Shown here in pieces: positions 9,030-20,063 of a stretch of DNA of 64,000 nt. The position numbers were made by a program, and so were the translations under genes. How positions within the stretch are numbered: the stretch's first letter is position 1; every line of letters starts with the position of its first letter. The stretch is taken from NCBI GenBank assembly GCA_022651005.1, contig JALCQD010000001.1:310001-374000 (forward strand). Direction: 5' to 3'. The DNA is from Bifidobacteriaceae bacterium. GTDB taxonomy: Bacteria > Actinomycetota > Actinomycetes > Actinomycetales > Bifidobacteriaceae. Below the pieces are notes generated by a model. That model did not search any database and was not told the DNA's origin. It worked only from the letters and a program-made list of their open reading frames with translations.

Positions 9030-9349
9030 ACCACCCTCTTGAGGTCTGGGCGAATAGAATCGTAGAACATTTTGCCACTCTTCGAATGCTCTGCGTTGAA
9101 CTTCAGCACGCGCATCGAAAGGAGAGACACCGGCTTTCCAAAGCCCCTCTCCAAGGACTCTTTCAGGGAAAGGATGACGCCCGCCGTGGCTTTTTGACCT
9201 TTCTCAAGCTGATACACAAAGTCAACGTCAGACTCGGAATCTGCATCGCCGCGCGAAACTGAACCGTAGACGTACATCTCCCGCACGCCATGCTCCTTGG
9301 CGGAAGCCTGGGCGATATGTCGAACATCGCTGAGTGTAAGAGTGCTCAT
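9026..9349 (-). CDS. mntA: MntA-like minimal nucleotidyltransferase antitoxin
   Basis: 107 residues of the MNT nucleotidyltransferase family. The motif GS (29-30) with D-x-D (41-43) is the metal- and ATP-binding site; in known systems MntA inactivates HepT by adding AMP to its tyrosine. I prefer the start at 9349, nine residues downstream of an in-frame ATG at 9376, because MNT proteins begin close before the first helix; neither start has a strong ribosome site. The gene lies directly before hepT with a 4-base overlap. The gene pair appears complete, with no mobile element around it. Confidence 0.83.
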   Translation of the reverse strand: MSTLTLSDVRHIAQASAKEHGVREMYVYGSVSRGDADSESDVDFVYQLEKGQKATAGVILSLKESLERGFGKPVSLLSMRVLKFNAEHSKSGKMFYDSIRPDLKRVV

Positions 9350-9428
9350 ACTTCTATATGATATCCAAGAAGCCATGTTTCGCTGCCTGTGTGGGCGCTC
9401 TCCTGTTGCCTACACAGGCCACGTGCGC

Positions 9429-10199
9429 TCACACGGCCGTTGCAACGGCGCGCAGCCGTCGGTAATCCGCCACCCACCGCTGGTTTTCAGAATCCCAAAG
9501 GTCCCCGCACACTGACCTCTCAACATCGGTCAGCACTGCGTCCCGTTGTTCGGCACTGAGAGGCTCGAAATCGGCCTCGCAGAACTGGAGGATCCATTCT
9601 CGCAGCCCCTCCCAGCCGTCCGACAGCGGCGTTGGGCGCTCGTATTCATATACTTCATCGCAGACGAATCCACAGGCCACGAGGTTGGAGGCGAAGAGCG
9701 TGGCGGCGGGAAAATTGAATCGCTCTCCCCTGTCAATTCCAAGGTCGTCATGGAGCGCCTCATTGAGCGCTGTTTCGATTATCTGGATGTTGCCCGCCGC
9801 TCCGAATTCGCAGACGAGTCGCCCGGTGCCGTCGGATACAAGCGCGTGATGCACGCTGCGCAGAAGGGCCACGTGATCCGGGATCCAGTGGAACACAGCA
9901 TTCGAAAAGACGACGTTCCATTCATGGTCATATGGCAGATGCGTGGCATCGGCCACGTCGAAAGCGCACTTCGGATGGTCTCGGCGCGCGGCCTTCACCA
10001 TTTCGGGCGAGCTGTCGACACCGAGCACACGGTGCGTTGGGCCTCCGTGTTCTTGCTGTAGTTGCTCGGTCAGTGTTCCCGTTCCGCATCCAAGGTCGAG
10101 AATCGACGACGCGTCACTGGGCACAAATTCCATGAGTCCCTTGCCATACTCAGCCACGAACCCGTGCTTGGAATCATAAAGCTCTGCATCCCACTTCAT
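9429..10199 (-). CDS. class I SAM-dependent methyltransferase, trans-aconitate methyltransferase-like
   Basis: 256 residues. The SAM-binding motif DLGCGTG is at 35-41, the acidic residue ending strand 2 is in VLGVDSSPEM, and the post-motif block is SNAVFHWIPDH. The W-x-P-D-H block resembles trans-aconitate 2-methyltransferase (Tam) and related enzymes that methylate small carboxylates. The substrate is not certain. The start at 10199 follows GGGAAGG; a longer frame from 10238 would add an unlikely tail. It is transcribed away from ettA, the two starts being about 180 bases apart. Confidence 0.78.
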   Translation of the reverse strand: MKWDAELYDSKHGFVAEYGKGLMEFVPSDASSILDLGCGTGTLTEQLQQEHGGPTHRVLGVDSSPEMVKAARRDHPKCAFDVADATHLPYDHEWNVVFSNAVFHWIPDHVALLRSVHHALVSDGTGRLVCEFGAAGNIQIIETALNEALHDDLGIDRGERFNFPAATLFASNLVACGFVCDEVYEYERPTPLSDGWEGLREWILQFCEADFEPLSAEQRDAVLTDVERSVCGDLWDSENQRWVADYRRLRAVATAV

Positions 10200-10377
10200 G
10201 CCAGCACCTTCCCTTCTTACCTCTGCCGCTATCTGCACCCAGTATGAGGAAGAAACAATCGATGTCCATTTTTATGTCCACATATTGACCTCTAAAGATG
10301 TCAAGAGAAAATTTTCGCTATTGCGCAACCCGAGGAAACACAGGCGCTGGTCTCACTCCTCAGGCACAATGGAGAAT

Positions 10378-12057
10378 ATGGCTGAATTCATCTATCAAAT
10401 GTACAAAGCACGCAAAGCTTTTGGAGATCGCGTCATTCTCGATGACGTGTCACTGAGCTTCCTGCCTGGCGCAAAAATCGGCGTGGTGGGCCCCAACGGC
10501 ATGGGCAAGTCCACCCTGCTCAAGATCATGGCCGGTCTCGACACCGTGTCCAATGGCGACGCGAAGCTCACTCCCGGCTTCTCGGTCGGCATCCTGCAGC
10601 AGGAGCCGCCGCTGGACGACACCAAGACTGTCATGGGAAATATCGAAATGGCAGTGGGTGGCTTGAAGTCCAAGCTCGACCGCTTCAACAAAATCGGCGA
10701 GGAAATGGCTGATCCAGACGCCGACTACGACGCTCTCATGGACGAGATGGGCAAGCTGCAGACGGAAATCGACGCGGCAAATGCCTGGGATCTTGACAAC
10801 CAGCTGCAGCAGGCGATGGACGCCTTGCAGTGCCCTGATCCAGACACTCCGGTGTCGGTCCTCTCCGGTGGCGAGCGCCGCCGCGTGGCACTGTGTAAGC
10901 TACTGCTTGAGGCCCCAGATCTGTTGCTGCTCGACGAGCCCACCAACCACCTGGACGCAGAGTCCATCCTGTGGCTCGAGAACTTCCTGCACACTTACAA
11001 GGGCGCTGTGCTCGCGGTGACCCACGATCGTTACTTCCTCGACAACGTGGCGGAGTGGATCTGCGAGGTGGATCGCGGTCACCTCTACCCCTATCAGGGC
11101 AACTATTCCACCTATCTGGAGACCAAGGCAAAGCGTCTCGAGGTTCAGGGTGCCAAGGACGTCAAGCTCGCCAAGAGGTTGAATTCCGAGCTCGACTGGG
11201 TCAAGAGCTCCCCCAAGGCACGTCAGGCCAAGAATAAGGCTCGTCTGGAGCGCTACGAGCAGATGGAGCAGGAGGCACGCAACTCCAAGAAGCTCGACTT
11301 CTCCGAAATCCAGATTCCGCCGGGGCCGCGCTTGGGTTCCAAGGTCCTTGAGGCGGAGCATCTGCACAAGGCTTTCGGCGAGCGAGTTCTCATCGACGAC
11401 TTGAGCTTCACACTTCCACGCAACGGCATCGTGGGCGTCATCGGTCCCAACGGCGTGGGCAAGTCCACGCTCTTCAAGACCATCGTGGGCCTGGAGCCTC
11501 TCACTTCCGGCGAGCTGGAGATCGGCGACACCGTCAAGATTTCCTATGTGGACCAGAACCGCGAGGGCATCGATCCCGACAAGACACTGTGGGAGGTCGT
11601 GTCCGACGGCCTTGACTTCATGGAAGTCGGCGGCATCGAGGTGCCAACGCGCGCCTACGTGGCAAGCTTCGGGTTCAAGGGCTCTGACCAGCAGAAGCCT
11701 GCCGGCGTGCTTTCCGGCGGCGAGCGCAATCGCTTGAATCTTGCACTCACATTGAAGCAGGGCGGCAATCTCCTCCTGCTTGATGAGCCCACCAACGATC
11801 TCGACGTGGAAACACTCGAAAGCCTCGAAAACGCGCTGCTCGAGTTCCCCGGCTGTGCCGTGGTCATCTCCCACGACCGTTGGTTCCTCGACCGCATCGC
11901 CACGCATATCCTTGCGTGGGAAGGTACCGACGAGGACCCCGCCAACTGGTACTGGTTCGAAGGTAACTTCGCCGCCTATCAGGAGAACAAGGTCCAGCGT
12001 CTGGGCGAGGAGGCCTCGAAGCCCCACCGCCTGCATAGGAAGCTCACCAGGCAGTAA
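10378..12057 (+). CDS. ettA: energy-dependent translational throttle protein EttA (ABC-F)
   Basis: 559-residue cytoplasmic ABC-F protein with two ATPase domains and no membrane part. Walker A GPNGMGKST is at 38-46 and LSGGE at 162-166 in the first domain; the second has Walker A near 356 and LSGGE near 445. Between them is the long charged linker helix (P-site tRNA interaction motif). The N-terminal AEFIYQMY and the length match EttA, which binds the ribosomal E site and senses ADP/ATP. The start at 10378 has GGAGAAT directly upstream, and the 60 extra residues of the longer frame are not conserved-looking. Domain spacing fits EttA better than a resistance ABC-F. Confidence 0.93.
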   Translation: MAEFIYQMYKARKAFGDRVILDDVSLSFLPGAKIGVVGPNGMGKSTLLKIMAGLDTVSNGDAKLTPGFSVGILQQEPPLDDTKTVMGNIEMAVGGLKSKLDRFNKIGEEMADPDADYDALMDEMGKLQTEIDAANAWDLDNQLQQAMDALQCPDPDTPVSVLSGGERRRVALCKLLLEAPDLLLLDEPTNHLDAESILWLENFLHTYKGAVLAVTHDRYFLDNVAEWICEVDRGHLYPYQGNYSTYLETKAKRLEVQGAKDVKLAKRLNSELDWVKSSPKARQAKNKARLERYEQMEQEARNSKKLDFSEIQIPPGPRLGSKVLEAEHLHKAFGERVLIDDLSFTLPRNGIVGVIGPNGVGKSTLFKTIVGLEPLTSGELEIGDTVKISYVDQNREGIDPDKTLWEVVSDGLDFMEVGGIEVPTRAYVASFGFKGSDQQKPAGVLSGGERNRLNLALTLKQGGNLLLLDEPTNDLDVETLESLENALLEFPGCAVVISHDRWFLDRIATHILAWEGTDEDPANWYWFEGNFAAYQENKVQRLGEEASKPHRLHRKLTRQ

Positions 12058-12093
12058 GAGAAGCGGTAAAAGTAGTATTGGCATAAGCCCCGG

Positions 12094-12127
12094 AAGGCCG
12101 TCCCACGAAAACATGTGGGGCGGTCTT
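12094..12127 (+). terminator. possible terminator hairpin after ettA
   Basis: A 13-bp stem with two G-U pairs (12094-12106 with 12115-12127) and an 8-base loop. No clear T-run follows, so termination may be weak. Confidence 0.35.
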
Positions 12128-12258
12128 CGTGCATCAAGGCCACATCGCCACGACATTGTTGCGGTTTCACGCCGCCTGCGAACGCGACACCAAGTGTACA
12201 GAAAAGGCGAAGGTGGCTACTAAAATCACGCATAGAAAACTTGCTTGAAAGAAGGACC

Positions 12259-13176
12259 ATGTCGGATTCAGTGGCACCCATCGACCATCTTGTTCACGTC
12301 TTGGGCCTCGGCGCGCCCAGCACCCATGACGAGCACACCTTTGTCACCGGTGAAAGCCTGTACTTTCCCACGGGCAGGGTCTATGGCGGGCAGGTTATTG
12401 CGCAGTCGCTGATGGCAGGTGCGCTCACTGCCCCATCCACTCGCCTTCCCCATTCGATTCATGGCTATTTCATTGCTCCCGGAGACATACACCAAGACGT
12501 GTTGTTCGACGTGGAATCTCTGCGTGATGGCCGATCCTTCTCGGCCCGTCGCATCAACGCAACTCAGTCGAACGGCGCCATCCTCACCGCCATCGCCAGC
12601 TATCAGGAAGACGGCCAAGAGGGCATCGACTTCTACGATCCAGCACCCACTGACGTCCCCGATCCCGAGACGCTCACAAGCGCACAGCAGTTGATGGAGC
12701 CGTATGCCGAGCAGTCGGAATTCGCGAATTACTACGCCAGCAAGTCGGCGTTCGACATTCGCCACGTCACACGCACAGTGATGCTGGGAGCAGATAAAAA
12801 ATCTGCCGCAGCCGAGTCAAGCCGACAATTGGTGTGGATGCGAGTGGATATCCCCGAGCAGGCTCACACAAAACCTGAGAACATCTCCCGCGTCCTCAAC
12901 CGTGCGCTACTTGCAGTGGGCTGCGACCAGATCATGATGGAACCGGTGCTGCGCCGCTCAGGCCTGAGCTTCATGACGCCCGGGATCTCTTTTGCCACCA
13001 TCGACCACTCCATGTGGTGGTACGGAGATATCGACGTCACCCGCTGGCACTTGTACGTGCAAGACTCCCCCGTGGCGGGGCAAGGGCGGGGCCTGTGCCA
13101 GGCGAAAGTGTATCAGGACGGCAGGCTCGTGGCCGCCATGACGCAGGAAGCCATGATTCGCGTTCCCAAGAAGTAA
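12259..13176 (+). CDS. tesB: acyl-CoA thioesterase II (TesB-like)
   Basis: 305 residues with the double hot-dog fold of TesB. The first half has LYFPTGRVYGGQVIAQSL and HSIHGYFIAPGD, and the second half ends in HLYVQDSPVA..GRGLCQAK, the typical closing block with the helix-breaking glycine. The enzyme hydrolyses medium- to long-chain acyl-CoA to free acid and CoA in the cytoplasm. The start at 12259 follows AAGGAC; the longer frame from 12115 has no such site. It has its own unit between ettA and the orphan gene. Confidence 0.88.
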   Translation: MSDSVAPIDHLVHVLGLGAPSTHDEHTFVTGESLYFPTGRVYGGQVIAQSLMAGALTAPSTRLPHSIHGYFIAPGDIHQDVLFDVESLRDGRSFSARRINATQSNGAILTAIASYQEDGQEGIDFYDPAPTDVPDPETLTSAQQLMEPYAEQSEFANYYASKSAFDIRHVTRTVMLGADKKSAAAESSRQLVWMRVDIPEQAHTKPENISRVLNRALLAVGCDQIMMEPVLRRSGLSFMTPGISFATIDHSMWWYGDIDVTRWHLYVQDSPVAGQGRGLCQAKVYQDGRLVAAMTQEAMIRVPKK

Positions 13177-13206
13177 CACTCACAAAGCGTTATAAACTAC
13201 TGCCGC

Positions 13207-14118
13207 TTACTTTTTAGCGGCCTTGGGCGCAATGCGATTCGCAAGATTCGACACCGTGATCTTCGCGCCGTCCTCCACGTCAAGATCGGCACGAGGGCCA
13301 TCATCGCCTGGAATCGACGGCTTCGCCTTCGGCAGATGCATCACTGCAGGCGTTCCCGAGTAGACGTATTCCTTTTTCTTGGTCTCTTCGCGAATCCACG
13401 CCGCAAAACTCTCATCGTTGTGAAACACCAACATATTCGAGTCGTCAAGCGCCTTGGAAATTTGGGCATAAGCCGGGAAATTAAGGTTGTCCTTAATGCC
13501 CGTTCTCATCTCCAGCAAATCCGCCGCGGCGAGGTCATCAAGCCCCTCAAGCAACGCATCAAAGACGGCAGAAAGGCCACAGTACACATCGAGAGGGTCC
13601 TTCTGCTGATTCGAGCGAGAGAACACGTTGGTCACGAAATAGGCCTGCGGGTTCACCCGCACCTGCGCCATGGGCTGGTTTTTTCGCCAATTCTTGGATT
13701 TGCGCACATCCGTAATGGGCTGCGCATCTGGGGTCACCACACCGGAGAGGATATGAGACTCCATCTTGTTCCAGAGATTTTTCGCGTCCGAGAAACGCTG
13801 CGCGTTGCCCGAACCATCAGCAGCAGAACGTTGCGCTCGGCGCGTGAGGGTCCTCAACGTGATGGAAGGGGCTCTCTCCGCCTTGGAAGCCTGAGCACTA
13901 CCTACCTCCAACGAATCTTCGCGCACAGACCCGCCGTCTACCACATCGAGCACGTCGACAAACAAGTTCGGCAGATCCGTGTAATAGCGATCCGACTGCA
14001 ACGGATAGAGCTCCTGTGGATCATAAAGACGACTCGTACGAACGCCACTGGCAGCGTCTTCTACAACGAGGGCGATGTCGTGAGAACCGCGAGGCTTTGT
14101 GAATTTAAAGTTCTTCAT
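13207..14118 (-). CDS. conserved-looking hypothetical protein, 303 residues
   Basis: I do not recognise this protein. It begins MKNFKFTKPRGSHDIALVVEDA, has no signal peptide or membrane helix, and seems to have three parts: a beta-rich start (about 1-60), a basic/serine-rich middle (80-150), and an alpha-helical part with DVYCGLSAVFDALLEGLDDL and a DLLEMRTGIKDN stretch, ending in a lysine-rich tail. The start at 14118 follows AGGGG. It is a long, unbroken, well-coded frame between convergent tesB and the DUF3180 gene, so I take it as real. The lysine-rich tail might bind nucleic acid, but that is a guess. Confidence 0.6.
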   Translation of the reverse strand: MKNFKFTKPRGSHDIALVVEDAASGVRTSRLYDPQELYPLQSDRYYTDLPNLFVDVLDVVDGGSVREDSLEVGSAQASKAERAPSITLRTLTRRAQRSAADGSGNAQRFSDAKNLWNKMESHILSGVVTPDAQPITDVRKSKNWRKNQPMAQVRVNPQAYFVTNVFSRSNQQKDPLDVYCGLSAVFDALLEGLDDLAAADLLEMRTGIKDNLNFPAYAQISKALDDSNMLVFHNDESFAAWIREETKKKEYVYSGTPAVMHLPKAKPSIPGDDGPRADLDVEDGAKITVSNLANRIAPKAAKK

Positions 14119-14181
14119 ACCCCTATTGTGTCATTGATTCCGCACACAAAGGTCACAAGTGAGCAGAAAGAGCGAAAACCG

Positions 14182-14742
14182 TCAGCGCCTTCCGGCTCCG
14201 GAATGGTTCTCAGGGTGCGCATGCGTCGCAACCTTGGGCGCCGCTCCCGCATCCCCCATCATCTTCTTGCGTTGCTTCACCTTCGGGTTCTCCGGACCAT
14301 CCTTCGGCGGAAGCTGGCACCACATCTCAGCGACGACTCCCGCAACCACGTCGAAAAGTGCCACTCCCGCAGATACAGCGCACTCGAGAATGATCTCCGA
14401 ATAGTACGGAGAATCTCCCCTTGGCAGCACCACAAACAGCTGTCCCAGATACCAGCCGGCGAGCGCCGCGCCGGCAACGGACAGCGATTTCGCCATCACC
14501 AAAGTGTTAAAGGCCCGGCGCGGATCAATGTCCTTGAGTTCCCCCTTGGCGTACTTGTGCACGTTCCACGCCAACACCATCACCAGAATGCCGAGCAGCG
14601 CCAGAATCACGGGAACTACCCAAGAGGAACCGAGCACGTTCACGGACGAGTTCATGCTGCCGAAGGCGAGCGCCGCTCCTGCCACGAGACCGGCGATGAA
14701 GGCGATGAGAAAATAATGCCACGGTGTTCTGCGAGCCTTCAT
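14182..14742 (-). CDS. DUF3180 membrane protein
   Basis: 186 residues with four predicted helices (about 9-28, 40-60, 86-108 and 118-140) and a basic cytoplasmic tail. HYFLIAFIAGLVAGAALAFG followed by a second helix with LLGILVMVLAW fits DUF3180, an actinobacterial family that usually follows folK. Its start overlaps the folBK stop by 4 bases, so it is translationally coupled to the folate genes. The function is unknown; position suggests a link to pterin or folate but does not prove it. Confidence 0.75.
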   Translation of the reverse strand: MKARRTPWHYFLIAFIAGLVAGAALAFGSMNSSVNVLGSSWVVPVILALLGILVMVLAWNVHKYAKGELKDIDPRRAFNTLVMAKSLSVAGAALAGWYLGQLFVVLPRGDSPYYSEIILECAVSAGVALFDVVAGVVAEMWCQLPPKDGPENPKVKQRKKMMGDAGAAPKVATHAHPENHSGAGRR

Positions 14743-15794
14743 ACCGCATCTCCTTCTCCGCCTGCATCAAGCAGACCTTTCCCGCCGTTCGATCCTAGAA
14801 TCCAATCGTCGGACACACGCTTAACGACATCTTTGTCTGGGCACGCTGCCAGCAGATCCACGACTTTACCGCCGTGTTCTCCAGGAAGCACCGCATCGGG
14901 CAGCACATCGGCGAGCGGTGCGAGCACAAAAGCTCGCTGCCAGGCTCGCGGATGCGGCAGCGTCAACGTGGGATTGGTGCTCACGATTCCGTCGAAGTCG
15001 ATGATGTCGAGGTCCAGTGGACGCGAACCCCAATGCACTTCGCGGCTGCGTCCATGCGCCGCCTCGATCATCTGCAACGCCTCCAGCAGTTCCAGAGGCT
15101 CCATGGTGGTGCTCAGCTCCACGACGGCATTCAGGAAATCCGGAGTGCCCTCCTCCATTCCCCATGGAGTGGTGCGGTAGAGCGGAGAGATCCCCATAAT
15201 TTGGTTCCCGGGTATGCCGTCCATGGCAACGACCGCGGCGCGCATGGCCGTGGAAGGATCGCCGAGATTACCGCCCATTGCGATGATGGCGCGACGAGGC
15301 ACGGGAGGTTGGGATGCAGCCGTTTGCGCGGCAGAGGCGACGGAGCCGGCGGAAGCGGTGCGATGTCCACGCGCTCCCTCATCGATCTCGCCGCCCATGC
15401 GGCTTTCGGAGTTTTCTCTTTCCCCGTCGTTCCCCACATCTCGAGACCGCTCAATAGTGACGGCAACGTCGTCAAAGGGTACCTGAATTGGAGCCTGAGG
15501 CTTGTGCACCGTCACGATGACGCGCCGGATGGCGGACGTTTGCAAGATGGAGTCCGCGATATGAGCCGCCAGCGCCTCGATGAGATCGAAGTGCGGACCC
15601 TTGATAACGCCGGCAATTCGGGCGGCAATCTGGCCGTAATCTACCGTGTCTGCGAGATCGTCACTGCTACCCGCCTTGCTAAGGTCCACGAAGAGCTGCG
15701 CATCAACGCTGAAGGTCTGGGGTTGCTCGTGTTCGAAATCGAGGACACCATGGGTTCCCTGCTCGCTGACGCCACGAAGAGTGATTGAGTCCAT
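14739..15794 (-). CDS. folBK: bifunctional dihydroneopterin aldolase / HPPK fusion (FolB-FolK)
   Basis: Fused enzyme of about 351 residues. The N-terminal 120 residues are FolB: MDSITLRGVSEQGTHGVL and the DYGQ segment, which convert dihydroneopterin to 6-hydroxymethyl-dihydropterin. After a Ser/Ala/Glu-rich linker, the second half is FolK: AIIAMGGNLGD and GSRPLDLDIIDFDG, which pyrophosphorylates that product with ATP for FolP. The same fusion is usual in Bifidobacterium. folP ends one base before the ATG at 15794; an earlier ATG at 15806 overlaps folP by 11 bases and is also possible, with AGAGGG upstream. Confidence 0.9.
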   Translation of the reverse strand: MDSITLRGVSEQGTHGVLDFEHEQPQTFSVDAQLFVDLSKAGSSDDLADTVDYGQIAARIAGVIKGPHFDLIEALAAHIADSILQTSAIRRVIVTVHKPQAPIQVPFDDVAVTIERSRDVGNDGERENSESRMGGEIDEGARGHRTASAGSVASAAQTAASQPPVPRRAIIAMGGNLGDPSTAMRAAVVAMDGIPGNQIMGISPLYRTTPWGMEEGTPDFLNAVVELSTTMEPLELLEALQMIEAAHGRSREVHWGSRPLDLDIIDFDGIVSTNPTLTLPHPRAWQRAFVLAPLADVLPDAVLPGEHGGKVVDLLAACPDKDVVKRVSDDWILGSNGGKGLLDAGGEGDAV

Positions 15795-15795
15795 G

Positions 15796-16701
15796 TCAGT
15801 CCGCATCCCTCTGCGTCGGTTCTGCGCTCTTCCACGCTTGTGCCACGGCGAGTGCGTCTCGACTCATTGCAGCGTCGTGGACGCGCACGGCCCATGCGCC
15901 GCTCAGCGCGCAGAGAGCAGAAAGCACAGCCGTCGCCACATCCTTGCGGGAGGTGGTGGGCTCATCTGCGTGCTCCCCCTGCGAGGGGTTCTTCAGCAGA
16001 GCGCCCACGAACCTTTTGCGCGAGGCTCCTATGAGGACCGGGTATCCACTTGCTCGGAACGTTGCCAGATGCGTCATGAGTGGCAGATTGAGATCCACGC
16101 CCGGCTTGGAGAAACCGAGGCCCGGGTCGATGATGATCTTTTCAGGAGCAACGCCGGCCGCAAGCACGTCGTCCACCTGCGCCATGAGTTCGTCGTAGAC
16201 GTCTGCCACCACGCCATGCACATAGGTGGAGGAGTTGGAATCCGCAACACCACCGGAGCCTCCAGACAGCCATTGGCGCCAATGCTGCACGATGTACAGG
16301 CAGTCGCGCTGCGCCACAAGCCGGGGAATTTCGGAGTCGAGGCGTCCTCCGGAAACATCGTTGATGATGCTGGCACCCTCGTCGAGGGCCGCGCGGGCAA
16401 CGCTGGCACGCGTGGTGTCGATGGACAGGGGAACGCCGAGCCCGCGCAAATTGCGCACTGCTGTGACTATTCGGGAGCGCTCGGTATCAGCGTCCACACG
16501 CACCGCTCCGGGTCGGGTAGATTCGGCACCGATGTCGAGGATGGTGGCGCCTTGGGCCACAAGATCTCGCCCATGCTGAGCAGCGGCCGAGGCGTCAAGC
16601 CAGAGGCCGCCATCCGAAAATGAGTCCTCGGTGATGTTGAGAATGCCCATGACGTGAGGTGTCGAAGGCTCTCGGAGGGCCTGTAACGTCTCGATGTCCA
16701 T
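15796..16701 (-). CDS. folP: dihydropteroate synthase
   Basis: 301 residues, TIM barrel. VMGILNITEDSFSDGG holds the first substrate motif, LDIGAESTRPGA the loop with the catalytic region, and DPGLGFSK the pterin-binding block. It joins 6-hydroxymethyl-dihydropterin pyrophosphate to p-aminobenzoate, the sulfonamide target. It lies between folE (gap 44 bases) and folBK (touching) in the operon. Confidence 0.93.
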   Translation of the reverse strand: MDIETLQALREPSTPHVMGILNITEDSFSDGGLWLDASAAAQHGRDLVAQGATILDIGAESTRPGAVRVDADTERSRIVTAVRNLRGLGVPLSIDTTRASVARAALDEGASIINDVSGGRLDSEIPRLVAQRDCLYIVQHWRQWLSGGSGGVADSNSSTYVHGVVADVYDELMAQVDDVLAAGVAPEKIIIDPGLGFSKPGVDLNLPLMTHLATFRASGYPVLIGASRKRFVGALLKNPSQGEHADEPTTSRKDVATAVLSALCALSGAWAVRVHDAAMSRDALAVAQAWKSAEPTQRDAD

Positions 16702-17373
16702 TTTTCTCCTCGTTCTACCGAATCCACCGACTCGTTATTGCTGCCTTACCGCCTGCCGTTGATAATGAGACTCATGGCCTCGGAACGTGTGGCCGGGCTG
16801 CGCATTACCCCGCGAACCGCTGAGGTCACCGTGCGCGCCTCGGACTTTTTGATGCCTCGCATAGACATGCAGAGGTGCTCGCATTCCGTCACCACAATGA
16901 CGCCGCGGGCATCGATTTCGTTCATGAGCGCATCGGCGATCTGCTGCGTGAGACGCTCCTGCACCTGAGGACGCCTGGCATACACCTCCACCAAACGCGC
17001 CAGCTTGCTCAGGCCCACAACCTTGCCGCGTCTTGGAATGTAACCCACGTGGGCCACGCCGTGGAAGGGCAGCAGATGGTGCTCGCACACCGAGTAGAGC
17101 TCGATGTCTCGCACCAGCACCATCTCTTCGGTGTCCACATCGAACTGCTTGGACAGCACGTCGTGTGGATCCTGGTGGAGACCGGCAAAAAGCTCCTTGC
17201 ACGCCCTGGCAATGCGATCCGGAGTGTCGAGGAGCCCCTCGCGGTTCGGATCCTCTCCGATGGACTTCAGGAAGAGGCGCACCGCCTGACGCACGCCCTC
17301 GGCGTCGTAGTCGCCGTAGGGCTGCGTTGTAGTTACAACTGTGGATTCCTCAGACTCCATTGATGTCCCTGAT

Positions 17374-19499
<2,126 letters not shown>

Positions 19500-19503
<4 letters not shown>

Positions 19504-20063
19504 GACTGATCTCCTTCATACACTTTCGGTTTCAGAGCCGCGATGGAATCGAGGTTCCGATACTTCTCGTCATAATCCAGCCCGAATCCGACGACGAATT
19601 CGTCGGGAATCTCGTACCCGGGGTATTTCACATCAACGTGGACCTTGTTCCGTGCCGGCTTGTTCAACAGAGCAAACGCTTCAACGGAGGCGGCCCCACG
19701 TTGATGGAGCAAATCCATCAACCACGAGAGAGTTAGACCTGAATCAACGATATCTTCCACGATGAGAACATGCCGACCGCGAACATCAACCGACATATCC
19801 TGTCGAATTGTCACTTTTCCGCTTGACTCAGAACCCGAGCCATAACTGGAGAGACTCATGAAATCCATTTGCGCATTGAGATGAAGGTGTGACGAAAGCG
19901 CCACGAGAGTATTGACGGCCCCCTTGAGAACAGCGAGAAGCAAGACATTCTTGTCCTTGTAGTCGCGGTCGATGACGGCGGCGGCCTCGGTTATCTTCTT
20001 CTCAATCTGCTCCTTCGTGAGCAGCACACGGTCAATATCGTCTTGGACATCAGCTATTTGCAT
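19500..20063 (-). CDS. hpt: hypoxanthine phosphoribosyltransferase
   Basis: 187 residues. The PRPP-binding motif is in HVLIVEDIVDSG, with the downstream KPARNKVHVDVKYPGY block and a C-terminal FVVGFGLDYDEKYRNL. It salvages hypoxanthine (and guanine) to IMP or GMP. The start at 20063 follows AGGA; a longer frame from 20087 adds residues overlapping tilS further. It overlaps tilS by 14 bases and ftsH by 4, so translation is coupled along the operon. Confidence 0.92.

Noticed and set aside
13336-15180. A 614-codon plus-strand frame across three minus-strand genes.
   Set aside because: It runs through the orphan, DUF3180 and folBK genes, which are better supported; Arg/His-rich composition.
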